Under the pieces are notes generated by a model, which saw only the letters and a list, made by a program, of their open reading frames with translations, searched no databases and was not told the DNA's origin. DNA of 64,000 nucleotides, taken from assembly GCF_000314005.1 (NCBI RefSeq), contig NZ_JH980292.1, positions 383,410 to 447,409 on the forward strand, given 5' to 3'. A program made the position numbers and the translations under genes. Each line of letters starts with the position of its first letter. Within the stretch, counting starts at the first letter, position 1. The stretch comes from Spirulina subsalsa PCC 9445 (lineage in GTDB: Bacteria; Cyanobacteriota; Cyanobacteriia; Cyanobacteriales; Spirulinaceae). Of the stretch, positions 1 through 6,970 are shown in pieces.

Positions 1-1
1 A

Positions 2-659
2 AGTCAGCTTTTTGCGGGTCTAAATCTCTTCACCGGGATTCCAGGCGGACTCTTCCTTCATTTTGGTCAAGGTCATGACTATAATTATGGCGATACACCC
101 CTAGAATCAATTCCAGCTAATGGCGTTTGAATAAATGGATAGAGGCTTTTTTAGCCTAATTCAAAATTGCCCTGTTACAAAAGTAAAGGGATCGTTATTT
201 GGTCCTGAGAATTAGGGAACAATGTCACTTTAACTTTCCTAGATAATGGCATTTGTTTACTAGGCCCAAGGTCGCGAACAAATTGAAGCTAGAGTCGTGA
301 GTTTTAGCGACTTAGAGAAAAAGACTGAGTTTCGATTAGTAACGAACTTACCCGAGACGGGAGAAGGAGGAGTTAGCTCAGAAGAAATTGCCGAGTTTTA
401 TCGTTTGCGTTGGTCAATTGAGTTGCTTTGGAAATTTTTAAAGATGCACCTCAAATTAGATCGCCTCATCCCTAAAAATATCAACGGAATTGAAATCCAG
501 ATTTATAGTTGTCTGATTGCCTATTTACTTCTAAATATGCTCAAGATACCGACAGAGTTCGGTAAATCTTTATTGGATAAATTGCGATATTTACAGGCGT
601 TTATGTGTCAAAAAATTAGCTATGTACACTGGTTTAGAGAGCTAGTGCCACCTGGTTAA
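2..659 (+). pseudogene. Decayed IS4-type transposase
   Basis: This is a transposase broken into frames. From base 2 one frame reads a typical IS4-type core (LFTGIPGGLFLHFGQGHD) up to a stop near 128. The protein resumes in another frame at about 135 (MDRGFFSLIQN) and passes several stops (about 222-263). From 297 there is an open stretch of 120 codons. That last part carries the complete YREK signature of IS4 enzymes: Y-x2-R-x3-E-x6-K in FYRLRWSIELLWKFLK. The N-terminal part lies left of the window or is lost. The element is dead because of at least one frameshift and several stops. Its 3' end abuts the truncated radical SAM gene, so it probably caused that truncation. The family call is firm; the exact element boundaries are not visible. 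Confidence 0.8.
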
Positions 660-701
660 ATTTACCCCTTAACAGGGTTAGTGTGTCCATTTGTACTTAG
701 T

Positions 702-1577
702 TCATAAGTACCGATTCAACACTTCTGGCTGGAGTGCTCTCCCGAAAGGATTGAGACTCTCAATACCTATCGACCTCCCGGGAAATTCTTCAGCAATTAA
801 GTCAATAATTTCAAAAAGGTGGGGAAGGCTGAATGAACTCACCGTAGCGCGGAAAGCGAATGGAAATTGTCTATTGTAGAAGTATTTTGCAGTTTCAAAT
901 ACCTGCTGAAATGATCCATTACCATTTGGTAATGGTCGATGTCTATTCTGAATAAATGCAGGCCCATCGAATGAAAGACTAACACTGGTGAAGTTTTCGA
1001 CAATAAATTGACGAACTTCATCTCCATAAAAACCATTGGTTGGCATGGCAAACCCAACTTTTATCCCTCTAGAATCGGCAATTTTTTTTGCTTTTTCTAT
1101 GGTATATTGTAAAAGTGGTAATGCGTAAGTAGGTTCACCTCCACCATGAAAATTAACTGAAATCACATCTGGGGAACCAATGAAGTTGAAATAGCTAGTC
1201 AACACCGCATCAACTACTTCTTTGCTCATGGATGCTTGTTTATGCTTTTCCCCCGCTGAAGCATGACAGTACACACAGCGCAAAGTACAATTGTCTGTAA
1301 TGGCAATTGCCAACTCAGGTACGGCATTATGTAAATTATCTAAGATGTCGGACATCTTCAGGAGAGGTTGATTTTTCAATCGTTCTATGAAGGTTGCTTT
1401 GAGCAGTGTATCTTCTGTCGAAGAAATAACCTCACCTATCTCTTCCGGTACTTGTGCTAAATAGCTTCTCAGGGGAGCATAGATAATACACTTTCCTTGA
1501 TTATAGGAGTGCTTCAAAACAAAAACTTCTTCGTCTGCTATTTTCATTCTTCTTAGCCTCGTTTCAGATGGATACAT
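702..1577 (-). pseudogene. Radical SAM maturase, C-terminally truncated
   Basis: The 291-residue product has the radical SAM cluster motif CxxxCxxC at C97, C101 and C104 (CTLRCVYC), followed by the GGGEPT motif for SAM binding. The N-terminal 90 residues resemble the leader region of peptide- or sulfatase-maturing radical SAM enzymes. Such enzymes normally run to about 400 residues or more with a Cys-rich SPASM domain that holds extra Fe-S clusters. Here the frame stops at NRYL right where the IS4 remnant begins, so the SPASM part is missing and the enzyme is probably inactive. No precursor peptide gene was recognised beside it. It is divergent from the helix-turn-helix gene at 1733, with repeats between them. 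The radical SAM call is secure; the substrate is unknown. Confidence 0.8.
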
Positions 1578-1605
1578 TATGAATTGATTGTATCAATCTA
1601 TGCAA

Positions 1606-1675
1606 CACGGAAAAAATCGGAAAAAATCGGAAAAACCCTGGAAAAATGTTAAGAAATGTTAAAAAATGTTAAAAT
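1606..1675. repeat. 10-bp-phased direct repeats between divergent genes
   Basis: Two runs of tandem 10-base units lie back to back: about three copies of CGGAAAAAAT (about 1608-1637, the last imperfect), then three copies of AAATGTTAAG/A (about 1643-1673). The 10-base spacing matches one helical turn. They lie between the start codons of the radical SAM gene and the vMAP-type HTH gene. This arrangement suits an operator for a DNA-binding protein that stacks along one face of the helix, or phased A-tract bending. Function is inferred only. Confidence 0.6.
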
Positions 1676-1732
1676 AGCGAATCATTAGGGATAATAATGG
1701 ATCAGTAAAGATTGAGGAGCCAACCTGAACAC

Positions 1733-2284
1733 ATGAAATGGGAAGCAGTGTTGAAGTCAATTGATCAGTTAGTCTTTGAAAAAACTGGGAAACACCTTGA
1801 CAGTCTGCAACTTGAAATTTTAAAGGGAGTCATCAACAGTCAGAAATACTCAGAGATCGCAGAAAATTACGGATGTACCACAGGTCATGCTACCGATCAG
1901 GGATATAAACTCTGGCAAATCCTATCAGAGGTTTTAGGAGAAGATCTACATAAGTCTAATTTTTGTGCTACAGTTGAACGGTTGGGAATTGCCAATTCTA
2001 ACTCTATGTTAGTCAATCCAGTTCGAATTGGTCATTTGAATCTTTGCTCTAATTCAGAAAAGGGGGAATCAGAAGAATCTGATTTATTTACTCCTGATTC
2101 AAATCATCAAAAAACACAAACTGATGATTCGATGATTAAGGATATTCAACTTGAAACTAAATTAAAGACTATCCCTAAATTAATAAAAATAGGTTTGACA
2201 GCCCCACAAATTTCAGAAACTCTTGATTTGTCATTAAATAAAGTACAGCATATTACAAATCAATTACAGCAAAAAATCAACTAG
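1733..2284 (+). CDS. vMAP-type N-terminal HTH protein
   Basis: The 183-residue protein opens with the helix-turn-helix module that in cyanobacteria sits at the N-terminus of vWA-MoxR-associated (vMAP) and NB-ARC/WD40 proteins: a LQLEILKG helix, the YSEIAENYGC turn, and then the LW-x-LSEVLGE segment. Here the module is free-standing. A low-complexity linker (about 105-140) leads to a second HTH-like segment (LTAPQISETLDLSLNKVQHI). ATG 1733 was chosen over the upstream TTG 1712 because a GAGGAG purine run precedes it and the domain starts directly after. It is divergent from the radical SAM gene and next to phased repeats, so it may regulate that gene. The regulatory role is inference; the domain is recognised from its conserved pattern. 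Confidence 0.65.
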   Translation: MKWEAVLKSIDQLVFEKTGKHLDSLQLEILKGVINSQKYSEIAENYGCTTGHATDQGYKLWQILSEVLGEDLHKSNFCATVERLGIANSNSMLVNPVRIGHLNLCSNSEKGESEESDLFTPDSNHQKTQTDDSMIKDIQLETKLKTIPKLIKIGLTAPQISETLDLSLNKVQHITNQLQQKIN

Positions 2285-2370
2285 ATTAGCTTTTTGCATG
2301 GCAAGATTTTCATTCAATAAACAATCCTCTAAAACTAACTACTAATATGACAAATAAATCTTGTGTTATA

Positions 2371-2417
2371 TTAATTTTGAAATATTGAGTATTTTATGCT
2401 CAATATCTCAAAATTAA
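2371..2417. terminator. Long AT-rich hairpin between convergent genes
   Basis: There are two 19-base arms (2371-2389 and 2399-2417) with one mismatch and a 9-base loop. The stop codon of the leftward NACHT fragment lies in the right arm. The hairpin separates that fragment from the rightward HTH gene, as expected for a bidirectional terminator. Confidence 0.55.
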
Positions 2418-3442
2418 TCAAGGTAATCGGCCCAGACAAAAGGTGTGATTGCCTCTTGATTGCCTTGGTCGATTTGACCTAAATTATGATCCGCTTCTTT
2501 ACGAGAATATTCATTGGGCCACTTCTCAAGAACCTTAATCAATTCTGAAATCGCCAAGTGCCTAATTGTTTCAGGGTTCGCCTTTATAGCTGCTTCTTCA
2601 ATCAGATCGAGAAAATCTTTCCATTTTTGCTTTTTAAGATTCAAATCAACAAACCTCCACTTCCCCATCGGCGTAATAATTTCATCTGCTAAAAAACAGA
2701 CGTTAAACTCATTAATTCCGGTTCCTGCCAGCCGATAGGCTTGATATCCATAAAAATCTCTGACCCCATCCTTAAACTCAACCAACGCCCGAATAAACCC
2801 CTCCTTCTCCTCATCCTCAACATCACCACGCCCCAACCAACACAAAATCACCTGCTTCCACTGCGGTTCAAAAATCCGATACCGCTTCCCCGCCACCGGA
2901 CAATTCACATGATCCTTCGGCAGAAAATAATCCCAATCCTTCACCGCCAACGCCGCAAAATACTCCTGAAACGTCGCATGATAAAAAGCAAAAATCGCAT
3001 CGCCGCGCCCATCTCTGCCCACCCGATTTAACCAGCCCAACCGCAACGCCAAATAACCCAAGGAAGTCCGATCCGATTCCTGCCCTAGATGCTGTTCCAC
3101 CAAAGCCTGTGATAACCGAAATCGCTCCTGGGGCAAATTCAGCGCCGCCTTTGCCAGTTCCCCCAATTGCTGATTCAAATCCTGCTTTAATTTCGTGGTA
3201 GTCGTGCCACAACGTTCGGCATGGTTTTCCAACTCATGCCAATTCTGATTCCAACCATAAATCTTTCGCAGGTAACGGTCATATAACTCCGCCTGAGTTT
3301 CCGGCAACGATGACCCATCCCAAGTCATGCAGAGCAAGGTCAAACGCAAGGGATTTCGGACCAAATCAAGGAGGTGTTCCCGTCCCGGTTCATGGAGGGC
3401 GGCAATTAGAGCATCGGCAGGAGTTGGGGTTGAATTTGTCAT
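2414..3442 (-). pseudogene. C-terminal fragment of a NACHT NTPase
   Basis: The 342-residue frame begins exactly where the neighbouring NACHT protein (4220-5872) stops. It opens with ADALIAALHEPGREHL and LVRNPLRLTLLC, the segment that follows the NACHT core in cyanobacterial NACHT proteins. It continues through the helical region (YHATFQEYFAALAV) and ends in the first unit of what is normally a HEAT-repeat array (EYSRKEADHNLGQI). It then stops abruptly (WADYLD), so the 3' end is also lost. It has no Walker motifs of its own. The ATG at 3442 is probably not an original start. It may be a stranded half separated from 4220-5872 by the MazEF cassette, which would make it non-functional unless the halves assemble in trans. 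Confidence 0.75.
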
Positions 3443-3488
3443 GGCATTTTTGTTTGAGCAATCAAAAGCTAATCACTAAAGCATTGTT

Positions 3489-3514
3489 TATCGTCCCGGT
3501 AATGAGCGATCGCA
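3489..3514. repeat. Antitoxin-tail repeat, copy 1
   Basis: These 26 bases match 5915-5940 with one difference. In copy 2 they are the last codons of an antitoxin-like gene (RSLPGR-stop on the minus strand). Copy 1 encodes the same tail with no antitoxin attached, just upstream of the NACHT C-terminal fragment. It therefore looks like the scar of a lost or recombined toxin-antitoxin gene. Confidence 0.6.
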
Positions 3515-3531
3515 TCCCCCCCTCGATTGGC

Positions 3532-3861
3532 TCATTCGGAAAACATCTCAGCCAAGGTGTCGAGAACTCCGCTTTGCTCATCTGGACTAATTTGACCCAG
3601 TTTTTTGACCAATCGAGTTTTATCAATGGTGCGGATTTGATCCAGAACAATTTGCCCTTCCTTACCCTGAAACTGGCAGGAAATTCGCGTCGGGTAGGCT
3701 TTCCCTTTTGTCGTCATTGGTGCAATGATCACCGTGGCAATATGGCGGTTCATTTCATCCGGTGAGATGATCACACAGGGTCGTGTTTTCTGAATTTCAC
3801 TGCCAATTGTAGGGTCAAGATTAACCAAAAAAACATCGAAACGCTTGGCTACCACTCCCAT
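3532..3861 (-). CDS. mazF: MazF/PemK-family endoribonuclease toxin
   Basis: The 109-residue protein has the MazF/PemK fold signature: an N-terminal GDVFLVNLDPTIGSE-like strand (here FDVFLVNLDPTIGSE), TRPCVIISPDEMN, then VIIAPMTTKG and GQIVLDQIRTIDKTRL. These carry the usual RNA-contacting and dimer residues. Members cleave mRNA at short motifs and are held by a cognate AbrB/MazE antitoxin. The start overlaps the end of the antitoxin gene by 13 bases, so the two are translationally coupled. The length is standard and no damage is visible. The pair lies inside a split NACHT gene, and a degraded extra copy of this toxin's N-terminal half occurs at 9738-9860. Confidence 0.92.
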   Translation of the reverse strand: MGVVAKRFDVFLVNLDPTIGSEIQKTRPCVIISPDEMNRHIATVIIAPMTTKGKAYPTRISCQFQGKEGQIVLDQIRTIDKTRLVKKLGQISPDEQSGVLDTLAEMFSE

Positions 3862-4109
3862 TCACTTTGCTCCCAATCGGTACTGTTGACTCGATCAAGA
3901 AGAACATCATCTTGTTCTTTCGCCATTGCTGCAAAGGCTTGATCCCAGCCGTTGCGTAACCGTCGTGCGGTGCGAATCGTGAGATGATCGCCCTCCACTT
4001 CAATTTCAACATCTGTCTGAATACCGCTTTGCTCTAAGAGTAGTTTAGGAATACGCACACCTTGGGAGTTGCCAATTTTAACAATTCGGGTTCTAATCAC
4101 TGTACTCAT
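3849..4109 (-). CDS. mazE: AbrB/MazE-family antitoxin
   Basis: The 86-residue protein starts with the swapped-hairpin DNA-binding strand typical of MazE/AbrB antitoxins (TRIVKIGNSQGVRIPKLLLE, then VEIEVEGDHLTIR). An acidic, Trp-rich C-terminal tail (DWEQSEWEW) is the kind of segment that wraps the MazF dimer. It is upstream of, and overlaps, the toxin gene. MazE-MazF complexes normally repress their own promoter, which would lie in the 110 bases between 4110 and 4219. That spacer holds short inverted repeats around ACCCTT/AAGGGT (near 4151-4164). Confidence 0.92.
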   Translation of the reverse strand: MSTVIRTRIVKIGNSQGVRIPKLLLEQSGIQTDVEIEVEGDHLTIRTARRLRNGWDQAFAAMAKEQDDVLLDRVNSTDWEQSEWEW

Positions 4110-4219
4110 ACTTAGATGATCTCAAAAGCAGATGTGATTACATTGTAGATACCCTTGAAAGGGTCGTCAAGGGTTGCTCGATGTTCAATCCTAAGATTTC
4201 AAGGAGAATCAAGATCGAA

Positions 4220-5872
4220 TCACTGTTCTCGATCGCTCTGGGCAAAGAATCGCCGGATAAAGGTTTCCATTTGATCCGTCTCAAAGGGTAAATTCCGATA
4301 GACATCAAACCCCGAAAAGGCATTTTGATCGGCTTCCCAGACATTCACCCGACAGGTAATAATCGCCCGTCCTAACCCCACCCACCCGGTTAATAACTGG
4401 GACACATGGGGCCGTTCAATCCGGGCAACCATTTCATCCAAGCCATCCATCAATAACCAGAGATGCTCTTTATGGTCTTGGAGAGAGGCGATCGCCCCTT
4501 CAACTCCCGCCAATTTCAACCATTTTTCTTGCAGATAATCCACCAGAGTCGGTTCCGTAAATTGTGCCAACTCAATCCAAATCGGGATGCCGAGATGTTC
4601 TGCCAATATCCAATCGGCGATCGCCTGTAACCGCGTCGTTTTTCCTGACCCCGGTTCCCCAATCACCGCAATCCGTCGCCCCTGACTTTGGGGACTTTTC
4701 CCCTGCCGCAAAACCTGATTAAAAAACTCATCCTCGGCGATGGGAGTCATTCTCTCTTCTTCCCGCTCTTGCTCTGGATTTTCCAAACTTTGCCCCGGTT
4801 TCCGTTGCTGAGTTTGGCGACGCTCAACCAATGCCAACGGCACATAGACATCCACCCGCTTAAATGCCGGATTAGCGGTTAATGCCTGTCGGTTAGCCAG
4901 CATTAACTCGGCAATGGGTCGCCATTCTGCTAAGGAAAGATGGGGGTTAGCGGCATCAAAATGCGATCGAATTTCTGCCACCAAACTTTCGAGGGTGCTT
5001 TCCAGTCCTTGCAACAACTGAGTGATCTGGGTTTCCATCACCCCCAACCGCTGACAGACTTCCGCAAAACCGGACTCAATCCCACGGGAAATATCCCTAA
5101 AAAACTCCTGCTGCTGGGTAACACTTCCCCGTAACTGGGTTTCCAACTCCTGAAACTGTTGCAGGATTTGGCTGAACTCCCCAACATTGCCCGCCCCTGT
5201 ATTGGCTTGCAGTTGCCTCAGTTGTGCCTGCATTCCCGTCAGCAACTGCAACGTTAACCCCGCCCATGCTTTCCCATCCTTGGCAAAGTCTTCCTTGAGG
5301 GTTTCTCGCAAGGCTTTGGGGAAGGTTGTATGGAGTAAATCCGCGACTTGTTGACGCACCTCCGAGGGAATGGGAAAGCCACCCCCTTTACAGGCTGCCA
5401 TGTTGAGGCGGATGAAGATATCACCCCATTCTGTAGGGGTGAGGTTGCCTTGTTGGGTGAGTTGGTATTCTTGGGGGGTGAGGAATTGGTCGAGTTGGGC
5501 TTCTCGTAGTTCAGGGTAACATTGCTGGGTGAGTTCCTGTTGGGCGATCGCGACCCAGTTATCCTTAGCTTGGGCGGCGATTTTTTCGAGATGTTGGCGG
5601 GTTTTGCCACGCTGTGATTTGGCGGCGAGAGTGATGACGGCAGCTATGGCTTTCCCCACCGCCTTCGTTAAATCCTGATTTTCTAGGGAAACTCCCCCCT
5701 CTCCTCCATCGAGTAACGCATCAAGAGCATTAGCCGTATTCCCCGCCGCTACATTGCCTAGAGCCGTTGCGAAAATTCCTCCCACCGGGCCAACGATCGC
5801 CGTCGTTGCCAAAGCCCCCAGAACACAGCCACCACCAATCGTTAGTTTTACAAGCGATCGCCCGACACCCAT
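4220..5872 (-). pseudogene. NACHT NTPase, N-terminal part (copy 1)
   Basis: The 550-residue frame has a Gly/Ala-rich hydrophobic N-terminus (residues 8-45, possible membrane segment). A helical, Gln-rich region (about 65-305) follows, then a NACHT core with Walker A GEPGSGKT at 405-412 and Walker B LLMDGLDE at 473-480. The frame stops just after FIRRFFAQSD (residue 547). Intact relatives continue into a winged-helix/helical region; here that part lies beyond the MazEF cassette at 2414-3442. Bacterial NACHT proteins include antiphage STAND ATPases, and the target-sensing part is normally C-terminal, so this half would lack a sensor. It may still be translated, but as a truncated protein. It is a near-duplicate of 6971-8632. 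Confidence 0.82.
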
Positions 5873-5913
5873 AAATCAGTCCCTCAAGCCTGTCATTATT
5901 CGACAAGCATCTC

Positions 5914-6168
5914 TTATCGTCCTGGTAATGAGCGATCGCACCTCATCTGCTGTTGCCATTGAACTGGATCGATCCCCTCCAATCCGTTGTTAGTAGCGAG
6001 ATGTTCCAATAGCTCAGACATCCTCTGCCCCCGTGTCTTTAGGATTGGATCGGTATCATTCTCCAAAACCGTAACATAGACCTGTAACCGTTCATTGCCA
6101 AGGTTAGGGCGATCGTCAATCCACTCTAAACACCCATCTTGCAAAAAAGCCTTAAACGTCCTTAACAT
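5914..6168 (-). CDS. Orphan antitoxin-like small protein
   Basis: The 84-residue protein begins MLRTFKAFLQDGCLEWID and ends DPVQWQQQMRCDRSLPGR. This resembles small cyanobacterial proteins that sit directly upstream of PIN-domain toxin genes, typically with a (D/E)RPLPGR-type end. Here no toxin follows. Downstream on the same strand an ATG at about 5909 opens a frame that stops after four codons, and then comes the NACHT gene. The last 26 bases are repeated at 3489-3514. It is most likely an antitoxin that has lost its toxin. The family assignment rests on context and general resemblance only. Confidence 0.5.
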   Translation of the reverse strand: MLRTFKAFLQDGCLEWIDDRPNLGNERLQVYVTVLENDTDPILKTRGQRMSELLEHLATNNGLEGIDPVQWQQQMRCDRSLPGR

Positions 6169-6220
6169 TGTAATTTGCTCCCGCTTGTACCGTGGAAACT
6201 CAATTCAATACACATCAACT

Positions 6221-6658
6221 TTACTCTCTATCGTCCAAGGGTGGGTGTCGCCCAATTTCGTAATCGGCGGCTCGAATGGCCAGGATGCGTTCCCGATTCA
6301 AAGCTAGTGCTGCCACCGTTGCTCGTCCAGTGGGAGTCATGCCCATAATCCTTAAACAATCGTCAGACCAGCGAAAATGGTCCAGCCATCGATCCTGTCT
6401 GGGATTAAATAAAGCGACCGTTTGCCCTGATTCTGGATCGATCGCATCTTGATAGCGTCCTTTCCGACGATTGCAGTGAAAACAGGCCAGCGCCAAATTA
6501 TTCAGATCGCTAGAACCGCCTTCTGCTAAAGGAATAATGTGATCGATGGTAAATTGTACATATTGCCACTGTTCTGAAGCATGACAATATTCACACAGCC
6601 CTTTGGCGCGTTGCCTAACCGTTGCTTGTATCTGTTCAGAAATCCAGGGACGAGCCAT
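6221..6658 (-). CDS. HNH endonuclease
   Basis: The 145-residue protein has a full HNH/McrA-like nuclease motif: zinc pair C22-x2-C25 (CEYC), the catalytic DH at 39-40 (TIDHIIPLAEGG), DLNNLAL at 51-57, then C59-x2-C62 with N63 (CFHCNRRKG). Such stand-alone HNH proteins cut DNA and are often found with restriction systems, mobile elements or toxin-antitoxin-like pairs. It follows the small gene at 6664-6942 after only five bases, so the two look like one operon. The C-terminal half (about 75-145) carries no further recognised domain. Confidence 0.85.
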   Translation of the reverse strand: MARPWISEQIQATVRQRAKGLCEYCHASEQWQYVQFTIDHIIPLAEGGSSDLNNLALACFHCNRRKGRYQDAIDPESGQTVALFNPRQDRWLDHFRWSDDCLRIMGMTPTGRATVAALALNRERILAIRAADYEIGRHPPLDDRE

Positions 6659-6663
6659 TTTAT

Positions 6664-6942
6664 TTAACCTGGCGAATTAGGCGCAACTGCCAAATTATGA
6701 ATCGTGCGATTGACAAAACTTAAATAATCATCAATTTCCTCATAGGCATCTAACTCCTGTTCTTCTAACTCAGTTAACGCTTCAAGTTGCTGTTTTTCCA
6801 GCAACATGAGAATCCGATTCTGCACGGTTGCCGATGCCCGAAAAATGGGGACACCGGATTCCAACTCAATTCGCACCGCCCCATCTAGGGGTAACGAATC
6901 AGGGAGATGATGAAGAGGAGGGAGAGAAGGATGAACTAGCAT
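6664..6942 (-). CDS. Small acidic protein paired with HNH nuclease
   Basis: The 92-residue product starts at MLVHPSL, just below the end of the NACHT gene. It has a Pro-rich start (LPPLHHLPDSLPL), a short strand-rich middle (VRIELESGVPIFRA) and a long helical, Glu-rich second half (LLEKQQLEALTELEEQELDAYEEIDDYLSFVNRTI). Proteins of this type are frequently encoded next to an HNH endonuclease in cyanobacteria, which suggests a partner or antidote role. The longer frame reaching to 7086 is only the antisense continuation over the NACHT gene and was not used as the start. Function unknown. Confidence 0.6.
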   Translation of the reverse strand: MLVHPSLPPLHHLPDSLPLDGAVRIELESGVPIFRASATVQNRILMLLEKQQLEALTELEEQELDAYEEIDDYLSFVNRTIHNLAVAPNSPG

Positions 6943-6970
6943 CAGGGTAAAAGGTTGGGTTTTTCTTATT

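Noticed and set aside
4138-4344. Frame beginning MSGKPIKMPF at both NACHT 3' ends
   Set aside because: It overlaps the conserved FIRRFFAQ coding strand in another frame. In copy 2 only its downstream part, from ATG 6942, is a likely gene.
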